DNA of 64,000 nt from Bedellia somnulentella. Lineage: Eukaryota; Arthropoda; Insecta; Lepidoptera; Bedelliidae. This document shows positions 9,541 through 19,779 of this stretch, piece by piece. The number at the start of each line of letters is the position of its first letter. Positions within the stretch are counted from its first letter, which is position 1. Below the pieces are notes generated by a model, which was given only the letters and a program-made list of their open reading frames with translations, was not told the origin of the DNA and did no database searches. The position numbers were made by a program, and so were the translations under genes. Location: positions 6,820,001 through 6,884,000 of the forward strand of contig OY755184.1 of the NCBI GenBank assembly GCA_963576735.1, read 5' to 3'.

Positions 9541-12500
9541 ATGGCTCATGTAAGTCTTTTGGTCAGAAAACAAATTGTTGCCCTCAAACAAGAGGGTTAT
9601 AACGTAACAGACATCGCCAAAGATCTTGGGACATCGGTAAGTTTGATGCCTTTTTTTATTATATCGCGTTCATATGACATGTTTATGCAACCAAAGTTAA
9701 TATATTTAAAAGTATTAAGTTATACTGATAACAAAACAAAATTGATAAAGTGTTAATGGGGTTCATCCATAAAGGGTTTCGTAGTAGCAAGTAAAAAAAA
9801 TTCAGCCGGAATCAATCTTTGTTCTTTAGTGTTTGTACCAAATACAGAGTTACATTTGCAAGTGTATAAAATTTTATGTAACATTTCAAAACCTGCTGAC
9901 TGCATCAATTTAAAGTTATAGTGTGGTCGACAAGATCAAAACCATTAAAACCATTTATTTAGTCGTAAATGTGGGTGCAGTTATTTCATGATAAAGTTCC
10001 TAAAAGTATGTGCGACCGCTCATTAGATTCAGAATGATGACTACAAAAAATGTCCTCAATGATTTTGCGGCATCATAAAACACTCAAAAGTTATTCACAA
10101 ATTGAGCGAAAAAAGAGGTTTAAACTACTTATTACTCAGAAACTATTCATAAATAAGAAATTTAGAAAAAAGATTTAAGAAATAGGACAGAATCAAAAAA
10201 ATAGTTTCGTATCTCTTCCTTTATTATTTATAATTTTAATTGATATTAATAAATTTATAGAATTTGATTATGTAAATACGGCGTGGCCAATATACATGGT
10301 TGCGCTACCTCTCAACATAGTCTATAACATAAAATAGTTTTCTTGTAGGTAGAATTAAATAACAAGAGAAATATTCCAAAAAAATATGGTGTCATCACAA
10401 CACTTTAAAGAATAAAATTGTAAACTGTTTTTTTTATAATAAGTCTATTAATTTTTGGCTTCTTGGAGCTCATATATAAATTTAAAAAGACTTCGCTACA
10501 AAAGCATCCTCATTAACAAATCGGCGAAAATGTACATACATACATACATATACTCACGCCGCCGTTAGTTCCCATTGGGGTAGGCAGAGACTATCGTTCG
10601 CCACTTTGTACGATCCTGGCAAACCTCTTTAGTTTCATTCACATCCATCAATCTTTTCATACATGCCTTTTTATTCTTTGTACTTCGGACACCTGCCTTT
10701 TTGACCACATTTTCTATTTGATCCAAATGTGTCCTCCGAGGTCGTCCTCTACTAACATTACCTTCAAAAAAAGAAAATGTCAAGAGCATTATAATTATCT
10801 TTCAAACTAAGATTTATTTCAACTAGATGGATAGATAACTCATTTATTCATGGTAACATAACACTATGCAATAAAATCAATAGTACACCAATAGGAACAA
10901 CAACATTTTTAAAGTAAAAGTTAGTGCTATCGTGACACAAAACTACTGCTTTGAATTTGGTTTCTGATAAATTTAAATGTCCTCCGGTATTTTATTATAC
11001 ATTTTTACACATAACCAGTTAAAAGATGTGTTTACTTTTGATAATCCGTATTTTGGTATTGAAATTTGGTTGTTCTCTTAGATTTCGAATAATGTTTTGA
11101 TAAATATATTGACATGGCGGTGATCTCAAATTATACATATTCTTTTATTGCTATCTTTCGGAGAACTAACATCAGCTGCTTTGCCTAAGGTAAAATACCG
11201 TAAGATATTCATGAGAATAGCTGTAATACACTAACCGAGCTGTCTGTACATCTGAGAAATATCATATTTTCCTAACGGCATATGCAGCACTACTTAGCCT
11301 GCCAGCTAGTGAGCTAATGCTAATGTTGGGTCCCCATTAGAGCTTGGAGTCGAGAGTTATCTCCAGAAAAACTGTATAATCCAAAAATACTAACTTTAAA
11401 CTTTTGAGATATAAATCATTTTGTAAAACTGAAATCTTTGTATTTCATACAAATACAATACAAAAACCAGGATAAGTTTGTGTATTGATATCGGCTCAAA
11501 AAATACATTATATTCTTGATATATCGCTTCGCTTACAGGTGCTCCCTCACGATTCGCCTTTGAGCATTAATACCTCCCTGAATGTCAAGCATTCGCGTGT
11601 CATGTAATATATAGATTCGACATTGAGCGGGGAGCTGCGGGGAGCGGGGAAACTGAAGCGCATTGATTTTACAAGTTGCATTAAGATATTACATATTGTA
11701 TCACAACAAGGTGCGCATTGTAATGCTCGATTCTCCTTCTGATGTAAACAGTAAATTGATGTAATGCTCAAATCTGTAAGGTTACATTACATGCGAATGC
11801 TCCCGGTGAGTGAGCACCTTACCTATACTTTCTACAACGAAACTCTCCATAGGCGGGAGATGACCAACTTGTAATTGGCAAATTTTTTGTTATTCGCCTA
11901 CAAACCCTAACCCTAAAAAGATAAAAATTTACTATCACATAGTTTAATTTTTTAAAACGTAGTAATGTATTTTAGTGTTTTCTAAAGTATTACTTTTTTG
12001 TATTTGTATGAACGAAATATTTGTTTTTGTTTCTAATAACTGTAAAATTTCTGCTCTTGTATCTGTTGTTTCAAAAGTGTGTTACGCACATGTTTCTTTT
12101 TGCATTTAAGTTTCTAAAGCTTCACAATAGAATGTGGTATTTGTAGTTTATTATTAACTGATAATAAAAATAAAGCAAAACAATTGATTTTACTTTTGTT
12201 GTTTTATTTACAGAGAAATACCGTTCGATTTTGGGTACGTCGGTATGAAGACGAAGGGCATCTGAACAATGCACCTCCTCGGAATCCGCGTCCGTGCATT
12301 ATCACTCAGGAGCGGTTGGACAAAATGGTGGCAGTTTACCAACAGCAGCCATTTACTCCCACCAGGAAATTTGCCGACCTTTATGACTGTGATATGGCCA
12401 CCGTGCGCCGTGCTCTTAGGCGTGCTGGCATCCGAAACAGACAACCCGTAAGGAAAATAATTCTAACTGATGCCCATAAAGAGGCTCGTGTTCGTTTCGC

Positions 12501-13122
12501 ACGGGACTACCGAGATTTCAATTTTTCACATGCCATATTTTCCGATAAAAAAACTTTTGTATCCACTGAGCCTGGCCGACGGCATTTATGGCGTGTGAAC
12601 AATACGAAATACGAGCCACGGAATGTTGTACCTAATAACGATTCGGAAAGGGTAATGGTCAACATGTGGGCATGGATGAGCGCTGCCGGTCCTGGCGAAT
12701 TAGCCTACGTCCCCGGAAGGGCCAACGGTGCCAATTATTTAAGCGTGTTGCAGGAAGTTATGATGCCCACGGTGCGAGTGGTGTATCCGCAAGACAATTG
12801 TCCTGAAATTGTGTTTATTCAGGGCAATTGTCCGATACACCGCTCACAAATTGTGCAGTCATGGCTTCAAGGACAACCTAATATAAAAACGATTCCGTGG
12901 CCGTCTCGATCACCGGACCTTAATCCCATAGAAAATCTGTGGGCCATTATGGTCCAGAAATGGGACAACAGAATCAAAAGAACCGAAGCTGCATTATGTC
13001 AGCATGTTGACCAGGTTTGGGACTCATTTCGTGGAACAGGCCTGTGCGAAACGTTAGTAAAATCGATGCGGCACAGATGCGACGCTATAATAGACGCAGG
13101 TGGAGCACTGACTAAATACTAA
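9541..13122 (+). CDS. Tc1-like (DD35E-spaced) transposase, two exons, 334 aa, catalytic Asp lost
   Basis: Predicted join of 9541-9636 and 12214-13122, phase 0. Exon 1 encodes MAHVSLLVRKQIVALKQEGY and IAKDLGTS, the first half of a helix-turn-helix. Exon 2 opens RNTVRFWVRRYEDEG, which completes that helix. Donor gtaagt (9637) and acceptor ttttatttacag (ending 12213) are textbook. The catalytic domain has FSDKKTF (first Asp, residue 143), VFIQGNCPIH where the second Asp is Gly (residue 236, GGC instead of a GAY codon), and SPDLNPIENLW (Glu 272). The spacing from residue 236 to the Glu is 35 residues. Stop at 13120-13122, and an AATAAA at 13195-13200. No terminal inverted repeats found around it. 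The frame is otherwise open, so it is either a recently dead transposase or a host-retained DNA-binding protein; I cannot decide. Confidence 0.75.
10536..10770 (-). repeat. LINE-T 3' fragment (C-terminal coding end and tail)
   Basis: Minus-strand frame encodes GNVSRGRPRRTHLDQIENVV, then KKACMKRLMDVNETKEVCQD and SAYPNGN before a stop. Beyond it are GGCGTGAGTATATGTATGTA and further ATGT units. It is the clearest coding copy of LINE-T; GRGRPRR...DQI is typical of the C-terminus of RTE-like LINEs. Confidence 0.75.
11537..11819. mobile_element. Possible 283-bp MITE
   Basis: Ends are inverted: aggtgctccctcac at 11537 and gtgagtgagcacct ending at 11819, 14 bp with one mismatch. tac flanks both sides. 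The interior is non-coding and has further inverted pieces (ttgagcatta near 11560, taatgctcaa near 11763). Confidence 0.45.
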
Positions 13123-13580
13123 ATATTGAGATCAGAGCTCTCTTTTGCCAGTCGATAGAAAACTTGAAATAGATGTCCATTATTGCATGGATACAATAAA
13201 ACTTTTGCGACGACTTTTTGTCGATATTTATAGTTCACGCCAAAGAGCATAGTGTCAAATAATATTTCCTATGTGTTCATGACTTTCTTAGTTTACTTAT
13301 AAAGTTATTTTTGTTTTAGATAATTACGTAAAGTTATGGATTATAAAATTGACAGCTGACGAAGAACACTCATTAATAAATATAATTGAGTATAGTTACA
13401 GATCCACAATCTTTTCTTGGCCGGTAAGGGCTGTCGCTGTCATCGATATTAGTATTGCCAGCAAATAAAAAATAACCATTATAAGGGAAATAACTTAACA
13501 TCATACAGGCTAATTTATTTATGTATTGAAATGTCTGAATAAAACAATTTATATAATATTCATTTAATTAATAACTAGTT
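13123..13580. other. 3' flank of the transposase gene
   Basis: AATAAA at 13195-13200 is the likely polyadenylation signal. The rest is AT-rich with no feature I can name. Confidence 0.4.
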
Positions 13581-13830
13581 GCTGTGTAGTGTCGGCTTAA
13601 AATAGCACTACCCCATTTCTGCCGGTGGGTGTACGTAAGAGGCGACTAACGGTATTGGGGCTCTTAAGAGGTTTTTAGGCGAAGCGGTTGGAGACCCATT
13701 AACAATAACCTTTATTTTACCATCTTTACCCCACTCAACTTTCCGAAAGTAGCTGAGAAGTTTCTAGTTCCTTAGCTCGGGCTACCCCTTCTAGGAATTT
13801 ACAGCCTTGAGTATATGTATGTATGTATGT
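13581..13830 (+). mobile_element. SINE-alpha, near full length
   Basis: Runs from gctgtgtagtgtcggctt through ggttggagaccc, a possible pol III B box (one mismatch to GGTTCGANNCC), to ccttgagtatatgtatgt. Length about 250 bp. Confidence 0.8.
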
Positions 13831-14278
13831 AATAGCTATTATTGTAAGTAAACAAGTTCGTTTTAATGTAAGCTAATTATATTTATTTATTTTTGCCCTT
13901 GTCTGGTATGTCTACCCGAATGACTGTGTATCCTAAATTTGATGATCTTACCTCCCAAATGTTGTCTGGAAGCTTTTAGCGATAACACTGCCAATTGTAC
14001 TTTTCTGCAAGCTGTTTCATTATTTTATACTCAAGGATTTGTTATTTGTGACACTCAGAGTTAATAAGTGGGTAACTACTTAAAATCATTTTTTTAATCC
14101 TGTAAATTAGAGGCTTACCTTGTCGTGTACTGTCTTTTACATTTCATATTCACACATAGATCCCCCAAAAAGGTGGCACAGAAAAAATAATTCTAAACAT
14201 CAGATATCGTTTGGGTCATTCATTTTGCTGGGTCAGTGAATTTATGGGCACTTTTTTATGGCTGTAAACAACCTTGTT
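13831..14278. other. No gene recognised
   Basis: AT-rich spacer between two SINEs; no frame, repeat or site I can support. Confidence 0.4.
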
Positions 14279-14634
14279 ACATATAACATAACATAAACGT
14301 TTACGCCGAATACCCTCGAAGGGATTTGGCAGAGGTACTAATACTTCTGAACATCACGTGACTTTGTCACCTGGTGTTCAGAGTACCCACGCTTTGCATG
14401 AACAGTATACTCACGTGATAGGGGGCAGGACTATCGCCGTTTTCCACGAATACACTGTCACACGACTAAGTACAACTCAGCCATGTGGGTTTCCTCACCG
14501 TTAACAACCGTGATAAATTAACCACACATATGACTTTAGAAAAGACAAATTGGTGTAGGCCCGATTCGGGATTTGAAGACTAGTGATTCGCTTGCACCTT
14601 AACCGGTGTTCTACCCATTAAGCTATCACGTCGT
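14279..14634 (-). mobile_element. SINE-beta, near full length
   Basis: On the minus strand it starts with a tRNA-like head (gatagcttaatgggtagaac as A-box region; a degenerate B box within gtcttcaaatcccgaatcgg). The body contains tcacgtgagtatactgttc, and it ends with ...ccgaaggg-type hairpin sequence, gcgtaaacg and a TATGT-rich tail. Confidence 0.75.
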
Positions 14635-14664
14635 ATTTGCCTTGTATTTTTATATACATGTCAA

Positions 14665-14725
14665 ATAGTTATGACTTAAGAAATGACAAATTGGTACATC
14701 CCCGCATTAGGATCAGAACCCACGC
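14665..14725 (-). repeat. Degenerate SINE-beta fragment
   Basis: atgacttaagaaatgacaaattggt followed by a diverged head sequence resembles the SINE-beta segment next to its tRNA-like head. Short and diverged. From 14726 to 15304 I see no feature. Confidence 0.4.
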
Positions 14726-15304
14726 ATCAGTGTATACGAAGTGAAATCTTATTCGGGAGCATTTCCCCACTCTCCGTAACCCGCACCGCAATAGTCATGC
14801 GCGCACAACTTTTCGGACGGTGTTAGCCTACTTAGATAAAATTTAACAATATAAATAATAATTTTCATGAATTTTTATATTGAATACTGGAAATAAAAGC
14901 GTTTATCAATAAGCAAAGACACATCATAAAAATAATTGTTTTTGAAAAAAAGTTTCCACTACAAAAAAATATTAATGTAAGTGATAATTTATTATATACG
15001 TAGGTCACCCTATAATTTTTATTTAGTTAAGAACTTACTGACAATGACAGGCCGAAATTTCAAAATGGCGACAGTAGTACCAGAGTCGCCGCCCCGGCCA
15101 AGTTATGATTGTGGATATGTACTGTTTTGATATCCATATTGTAACTAATTTAATTGTGATTGTGACAAATGGGTGTGAAGTTAAGATACGAGTAATTGAT
15201 ACTAATTAACCTTTTAGTTACTTTTATTTGTATTATATGTACATTACACTTACTGAAATAATAAACCGTATTAAAATATATATTTTATTCATATTGTGTT
15301 ATTT

Positions 15305-15535
15305 AGCTGTGTAGTGTCGGCTTAGAATAGCACTACCCCATTTCTTCTGGTGGGTGTACGTAAAAGGCGACTAACGGTATTGGGGCTTTTAAGGAATTTT
15401 TGGGCGATGCGGCTAGAGACCCATCACCATCTTTTCCCTACGCAACTTCCAAAAGTGGCTAAGGAATGTCTGATTCCCTAGGTCTGGCTACCCCTTCTAG
15501 GGATTCATAGCCGTGAGTCTTTGTATGTATTTATG
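15305..15535 (+). mobile_element. SINE-alpha
   Basis: Complete 5' start gctgtgtagtgtcggctt and 3' end ccgtgagtctttgtatgt, with a small internal deletion. Confidence 0.75.
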
Positions 15536-15687
15536 ATGTTTTATTTATTATAGGTATAAGGTACGACCCTGACAATCCTCTCGCGATATTCATCAATTTT
15601 ATCCTATACACAGACACCTGCCTTTTTATTTGATTCTCATTTGGTGATTTAGAAAAGGTCCTATATAAAAGATGATACTGAGTTAAA

Positions 15688-15912
15688 TCATAAATAAGGA
15701 ATGTTAAGATAGTTTGGGCAAGTAGAGATGATGGATGTAAGTAAATTGGTGAAAGAAATATGTAGAGGCAATGTAGTAGATCGTGATCTCAGAAGAGGAT
15801 GACCACAAAGGACACATTTTTAGATCAAATAGACAAATTCCTCTAAAGGATAGGCATCCGTAGTAATCAATGAAAGAGCATGTACGAAAATGTTGATGAA
15901 TGTAGTCAAATA
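15688..15912 (+). repeat. LINE-T C-terminal coding fragment, decayed
   Basis: Frames with stops still show MLR-FGQVEMMDVSKLVKEI and INERACTKMLMNV, parallel to the LINE-T fragment at 18030-18365. The last ~70 bp and tail are absent. Confidence 0.55.
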
Positions 15913-15924
15913 ATTAAAGAAAAA

Positions 15925-15981
15925 ATAAAGGAAAGAAAAATTTCGAGACAGGCGGGAATCAAACTGAGCTACCGTGTCACA
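15925..15981 (-). repeat. SINE-gamma fragment
   Basis: Minus strand reads gacacggtagctcagttt, a shortened head gattcccgcctgtctcg and the tail aaatttttctttcctttat. The middle of the tRNA-like head is deleted. Confidence 0.6.
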
Positions 15982-15994
15982 CACAAACATATAC

Positions 15995-16189
15995 ATACAT
16001 ACATATACTCACGGCAATAAATCCCTTGAAGGGGTAGCCAGAGCTAGGGAATGAGACATTCCTCAGCCACCTTTGGAAGTTGCGTGGGGAAAAGATGGTG
16101 AAATAAAGGTTGTTGGTGATGGGTCTCCAACCGCATCGCAGAAATGGGGTAGTGCTATTCTAAGCCGACAATACACAGCAAGCAACCAG
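15995..16189 (-). mobile_element. SINE-alpha with 13-bp target-site duplication, internally deleted
   Basis: Flanked by cacaaacatatac at 15982-15994 and 16190-16202. It is inserted in the tail of the older copy at 16190-16400. It lacks the stretch between gcgatg and the 5' ttctgccgg-type segment. Confidence 0.8.
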
Positions 16190-16400
16190 CACAAACATAT
16201 ACTCACGGGTAAATATCCCCAGGAAGGGTAGTCAGAGCTTCAGAATACGAAATTCCTCAGCCACTTTTGAAACTTGAGTGGGGAAACGATTGTAAATAAA
16301 TATTGTTGTTGTTTGGTGATGGGTCTCCAACCGCATCACCAAACAACTTCTTTAAAAGTCTCTAAACCCTAAGTCGACTGACACCCATGGGTGTAAGTAA
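16190..16400 (-). mobile_element. SINE-alpha, older copy with lost 5' end
   Basis: Contains the tail catatactcacggg, the C/G hairpin region, tgatgggtctccaaccgcat and a decayed 5' part. It received the younger SINE at its tail. 16401-17197 holds nothing I can name. Confidence 0.65.
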
Positions 16401-17208
16401 AAAACTGTAATAACGGTTTTACTTTCCAAGATTCCTGTCATGCCCTGTTGGGGGTTGGGATTGAGATTAGGGGATGTAAAATGATAAGATAGAGATAAGT
16501 TCAACTAAGATATATTACAAGGTAGGAAAAGGTGCAAATGAGGTGAAATGAGATTAATGAAAAGCGCGGTACGAGGTCAGTAAGTGAACTGCTCTAAAAG
16601 GGTTTGAGTAAAAGAGTGTTACAGTCTAAACTGCTGACGGAACTTAAAGTACGGTGATTGAACCGTACATGCCCATTGTCTTGTATGTCAGCGGCACAGC
16701 ACAATATTTTTATCCGGAACAATTAAGTTAATTAAATATTGGAACTTTAATCTTCGTACTGGGTTCAATAGTTTACGTAACGCCAAAAATGAGAGCTAAA
16801 TTATAAAAACCCATTAATCATGATTTCTTACTATAAAGTAAACTACCAATAAATTCGAAATTTCTTGTGTTTGAAGACGAGAAGTTTTTAGTGTACTTTA
16901 CGTTAGTAAAGTTTTTTCAGAATCAGGTTTTCTTCTAGGAAGTTTTTTGTATTACAAATGGGCTTTCAGTTCTACGAAATTCGTTTTGTATGCTTCACAT
17001 CACTATTTCTTAACTTTGAACTTAGAGGATAGATGTTTATATTTAATTTTATTATCAGCACTCAGCATTTGAAACTTGATACCTCAACAATTGCAAGTAT
17101 TGTTCTACGTTCTCAGAAAATGTTATCGTAGAGCATAAATAAACATTTCCAAGTATTGGAATGATTGCAGTAATGAAGCGGATACAAGCTGCTGACGACT
17201 TAAAGTGC

Positions 17209-17453
17209 ATACATACACACATATGCTCACGGCTATAAATCCCTAAAAAGGGTAGCCAGAGCCTCAGAACACGAAATGACTCAGTCACTTTTTGAAGTTA
17301 AGTGGGGAAAAGATTATATAACAAAGCTTTGTGGTGATGGGTCTCCATTCACACCGTCCAAAAACCACATAATAAGCCCCAGCACCTTAGTCGCCTCTAA
17401 CAAACACTCACGGCCAGTAATGGCGTAGTGTTATTCTAAGCCGACACTACACA
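17209..17453 (-). mobile_element. SINE-alpha with 11-bp target-site duplication
   Basis: Full-length diverged copy flanked by acttaaagtgc at 17198-17208 and 17454-17464. Confidence 0.85.
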
Positions 17454-17636
17454 ACTTAAAGTGCTAATATTACACACACTTTAGATTTTAATTTTTATGT
17501 TTATGTTTTTTTTTCATTTTACTTGTTCTATCATGTAACTTAAGCCAGTATGTATGATTAGTTTACTACTTATCCTAAGTTTACAGGGCTTTGCCCTTTT
17601 TTAGGGAGTAGGCTTTATGTAGTAATTGTAAGTAAA

Positions 17637-17660
17637 ATATATATATATATATATATATTT
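17637..17660. repeat. (AT)n microsatellite
   Basis: About a dozen AT dinucleotides. Confidence 0.8.
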
Positions 17661-17774
17661 AATTAAAACAACTTTTTTAAATCCTGAATTAAATAAAAAA
17701 TGTCATTTTACGAACAACTAAGAGTGTTAGACAGATAAGAAAAGATAAAAACTCTTTTATGGCACATGCCAGTT

Positions 17775-17935
17775 AATATACATATATACACACATAATAT
17801 ACTCACGCCACTTTTTCCCTTTTGGGTAGGTAAAGACTATAGATCGCCACTTTGTATGATTCTTGCACACCTCTCTCGCTTCGTTTACATCCATCAATCT
17901 TTTCATACTTGGTCTTTTATTCTTGATATACGTTT
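17775..17935 (-). repeat. LINE-T 3' fragment
   Basis: Minus strand carries the coding end (kr-lMDvNEareVC-type segment) and ends ggcgtgagtatattatgt. It is back to back with the plus-strand copy at 18030. Confidence 0.6.
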
Positions 17936-18029
17936 TACAATAGTTAAAATTATCAAAGAAAAGTTTGTAATGATAGGTGATGTGATCGAATGAGAAACCG
18001 TGTGATTCATGAAAGGTGTTGTATGAATC

Positions 18030-18365
18030 ATGATATTGTAAAATAGATAGAGCAAGGAACGTTAGGGTAGTTTGGGCGTACAGAGAGGATGGATGACAGA
18101 AATTAGGAGAAAGAAATATATAAAGCTAAAGTGGAAGGTAATGTTAATAGAGGTCGACCACGGAGGCCACCTCTGGACCAAATAGATAATATGATCAAAA
18201 AGGCAGGCGTCCAAAGTATGAAGAATAAAAGAGCAAGTACGAAAAGATTAATGGATTTAAACGAAGCTAGAGAGAATTGCCAACATCATGCAAAGTGGCG
18301 ATCGAAAGTCTCTACCTACCCCAATGGGAAATAATAGCGTGAGTATATGTATGTAGGTATGTAAG
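18030..18365 (+). pseudogene. LINE-T C-terminal relic with complete 3' tail
   Basis: A frame with two stops upstream reads FGRTERMDD...EKEIYKAK, then runs open as VEGNVNRGRPRRPPLDQIDN...AGVQSMKNKRASTKRLMDLN ... KWRSKVSTYPNGK and stops at 18332-18334. Only 7 bp later the tail GCGTGAGTATATGTATGTA begins. The FGH.ERMD...GRGRPRR...D pattern is that of RTE-like LINE C-termini; compare the intact RTE copy at 28985-30433. This copy defines the 3' tail shared with SINE-alpha. Confidence 0.7.
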
Positions 18366-18434
18366 ATTTACCATCTGTCTGCATTTTTGGTTTATCTTAT
18401 ATGTTGTTGTTTGTCATTTCAACATTTATGTTGT

Positions 18435-18570
18435 ACTAGCTTTGTGCCCGCTACTACGTCCGCGTGGATTAAATTTTTTGCATTCCGTTTACATCTAAAA
18501 TACCAAAATTCTATCTTTACTTCTGTTTTTTATATTTATATTCCCGCAGTCGTTGTGAAGGATATAAAGA
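18435..18570 (-). repeat. Helitron-like terminal fragment
   Basis: Begins actagctttgtgcccgct and acgtccgcgtgg. The reverse strand therefore ends ...CTAGT after a GC-rich stretch, the 3' end of Helitron-like repeats common in Lepidoptera. No 5' end seen. Confidence 0.5.
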
Positions 18571-18589
18571 ACATTGAGGCTTTATAAGT

Positions 18590-18728
18590 GATTATTGGGC
18601 GATGTATTTGGAGACCCATTTGACTACGTTTTCTCCATTCAACTTCCAAAAGTGGATAAAGAATTACTATCTCTGAAGCTATGACTACCCCTTTTTGGGA
18701 TTTATAGCCGTTAGTATATGCTCATGAA
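18590..18728 (+). repeat. SINE-alpha, 5'-truncated
   Basis: From attgggcgatg through ttggagaccc and the hairpin to ccgttagtatatgctcatg. Confidence 0.65.
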
Positions 18729-18871
18729 TGATTGATAAATGAATTTCATATATTCCTTGTTCTAGTGGTTATAACAGTCAATCAAGTTTAAAATTTATAG
18801 ATACAGAAATGTCTAAAATCTCTATACTAATATAGTATATGTACTTGATATTTCAATCCCTTAGGGGGTGT

Positions 18872-18965
18872 GTTTCAAAGACTTATTGCCCGTGGTCCCT
18901 CTCGTAGTCCCTTTTTGAAAATCTATGGCTCATGGTCCCTTTTTCAGTATAAACCGACCAAAATG
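18872..18965 (-). repeat. Unclassified repeat, inverted copy of 24462-24556
   Basis: Over 90% identical by eye to the other copy in opposite orientation. The minus strand reads FGRFILKKGP and AIDFQKGTTRGTTGNKS with one stop, so the repeat may derive from coding sequence. Confidence 0.6.
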
Positions 18966-19257
18966 AAATATGTGAATATTTTATATAAGAGGAGAAGGAG
19001 ACGGATATACATTCGAAATATATTATTTTATTAGTGTATGGATTGGTACTTCAAAAATTTTCGGCATACCAAAATCATAAAGAGGTAACTTAGAAAATGT
19101 TCATAAAATATTTATGCAAACTTCAAAGAAGTACTAGGAGGCTATAAATACAAATATACTAGTTATAAAATATTCTTAAGATTTCCAATCTCCTAGAGAT
19201 CTTTTCAATCCTAGTTACTTTGAGTCTAACTCATAAAGACGTTATTAAACAATAGGA

Positions 19258-19288
<31 letters not shown>
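19258..19288. repeat. (TA)n microsatellite
   Basis: About fifteen TA units. Confidence 0.85.
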
Positions 19289-19293
<5 letters not shown>

Positions 19294-19779
19294 GGAAGAT
19301 AATAGCAATGCAATAATTAGATAATTGTTATTTTTATTTGAAATTGTTAATTTATCGTGTTTCCCTCTATTATTTTACCAAACATCAAGCTTAAATCCTA
19401 CCTAATACAAGAAATAAAATAGTTATGATAAAATAGAAAAGTTACATTGACGATTTATGCAGATGCGAGTCATCTCAAATAAATATTATCTTTAAAACAA
19501 GAGCTTATTCCATTTGCCTGAATTCAGACGTCCGACAGCCACAGAATCTGAATTCAGACTAGTGGAATAACGTTCAGAACGCTAGGCTTCCGATAAAGAG
19601 ACAAATTTCGGTTCCTAGCTCACTACATTTTTTGTAGCTCCGTCTCAGGAAGGTGGAATAACGTTCAGACGATTTAGTCGCCTCGCGCCCGCCACAGCGA
19701 GAGGACGTGCCAAAATTTTTCATGCCTATGATTGCAAATTACGTATACAAAAAAAAGATAATAAAAGTTTTATAGCAGA

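Larger units (their letters stand above)
9637..12213 (+). other. Intron of the Tc1-like transposase gene (2577 bp)
   Basis: Bounded by GTAAGT and a T-rich tract ending in CAG. It removes a stretch that would break the helix-turn-helix and restores an uninterrupted frame. It contains a LINE-T fragment (10536-10770) and a possible MITE (11537-11819); the rest is AT-rich and featureless. The alternative, that it is an insertion which merely looks spliceable, is less likely given both sites and the exact frame. Confidence 0.65.

Noticed and set aside
11893..11912. aaccctaaccct resembles a telomere repeat
   Set aside because: Only two units, and insects use TTAGG; chance occurrence.
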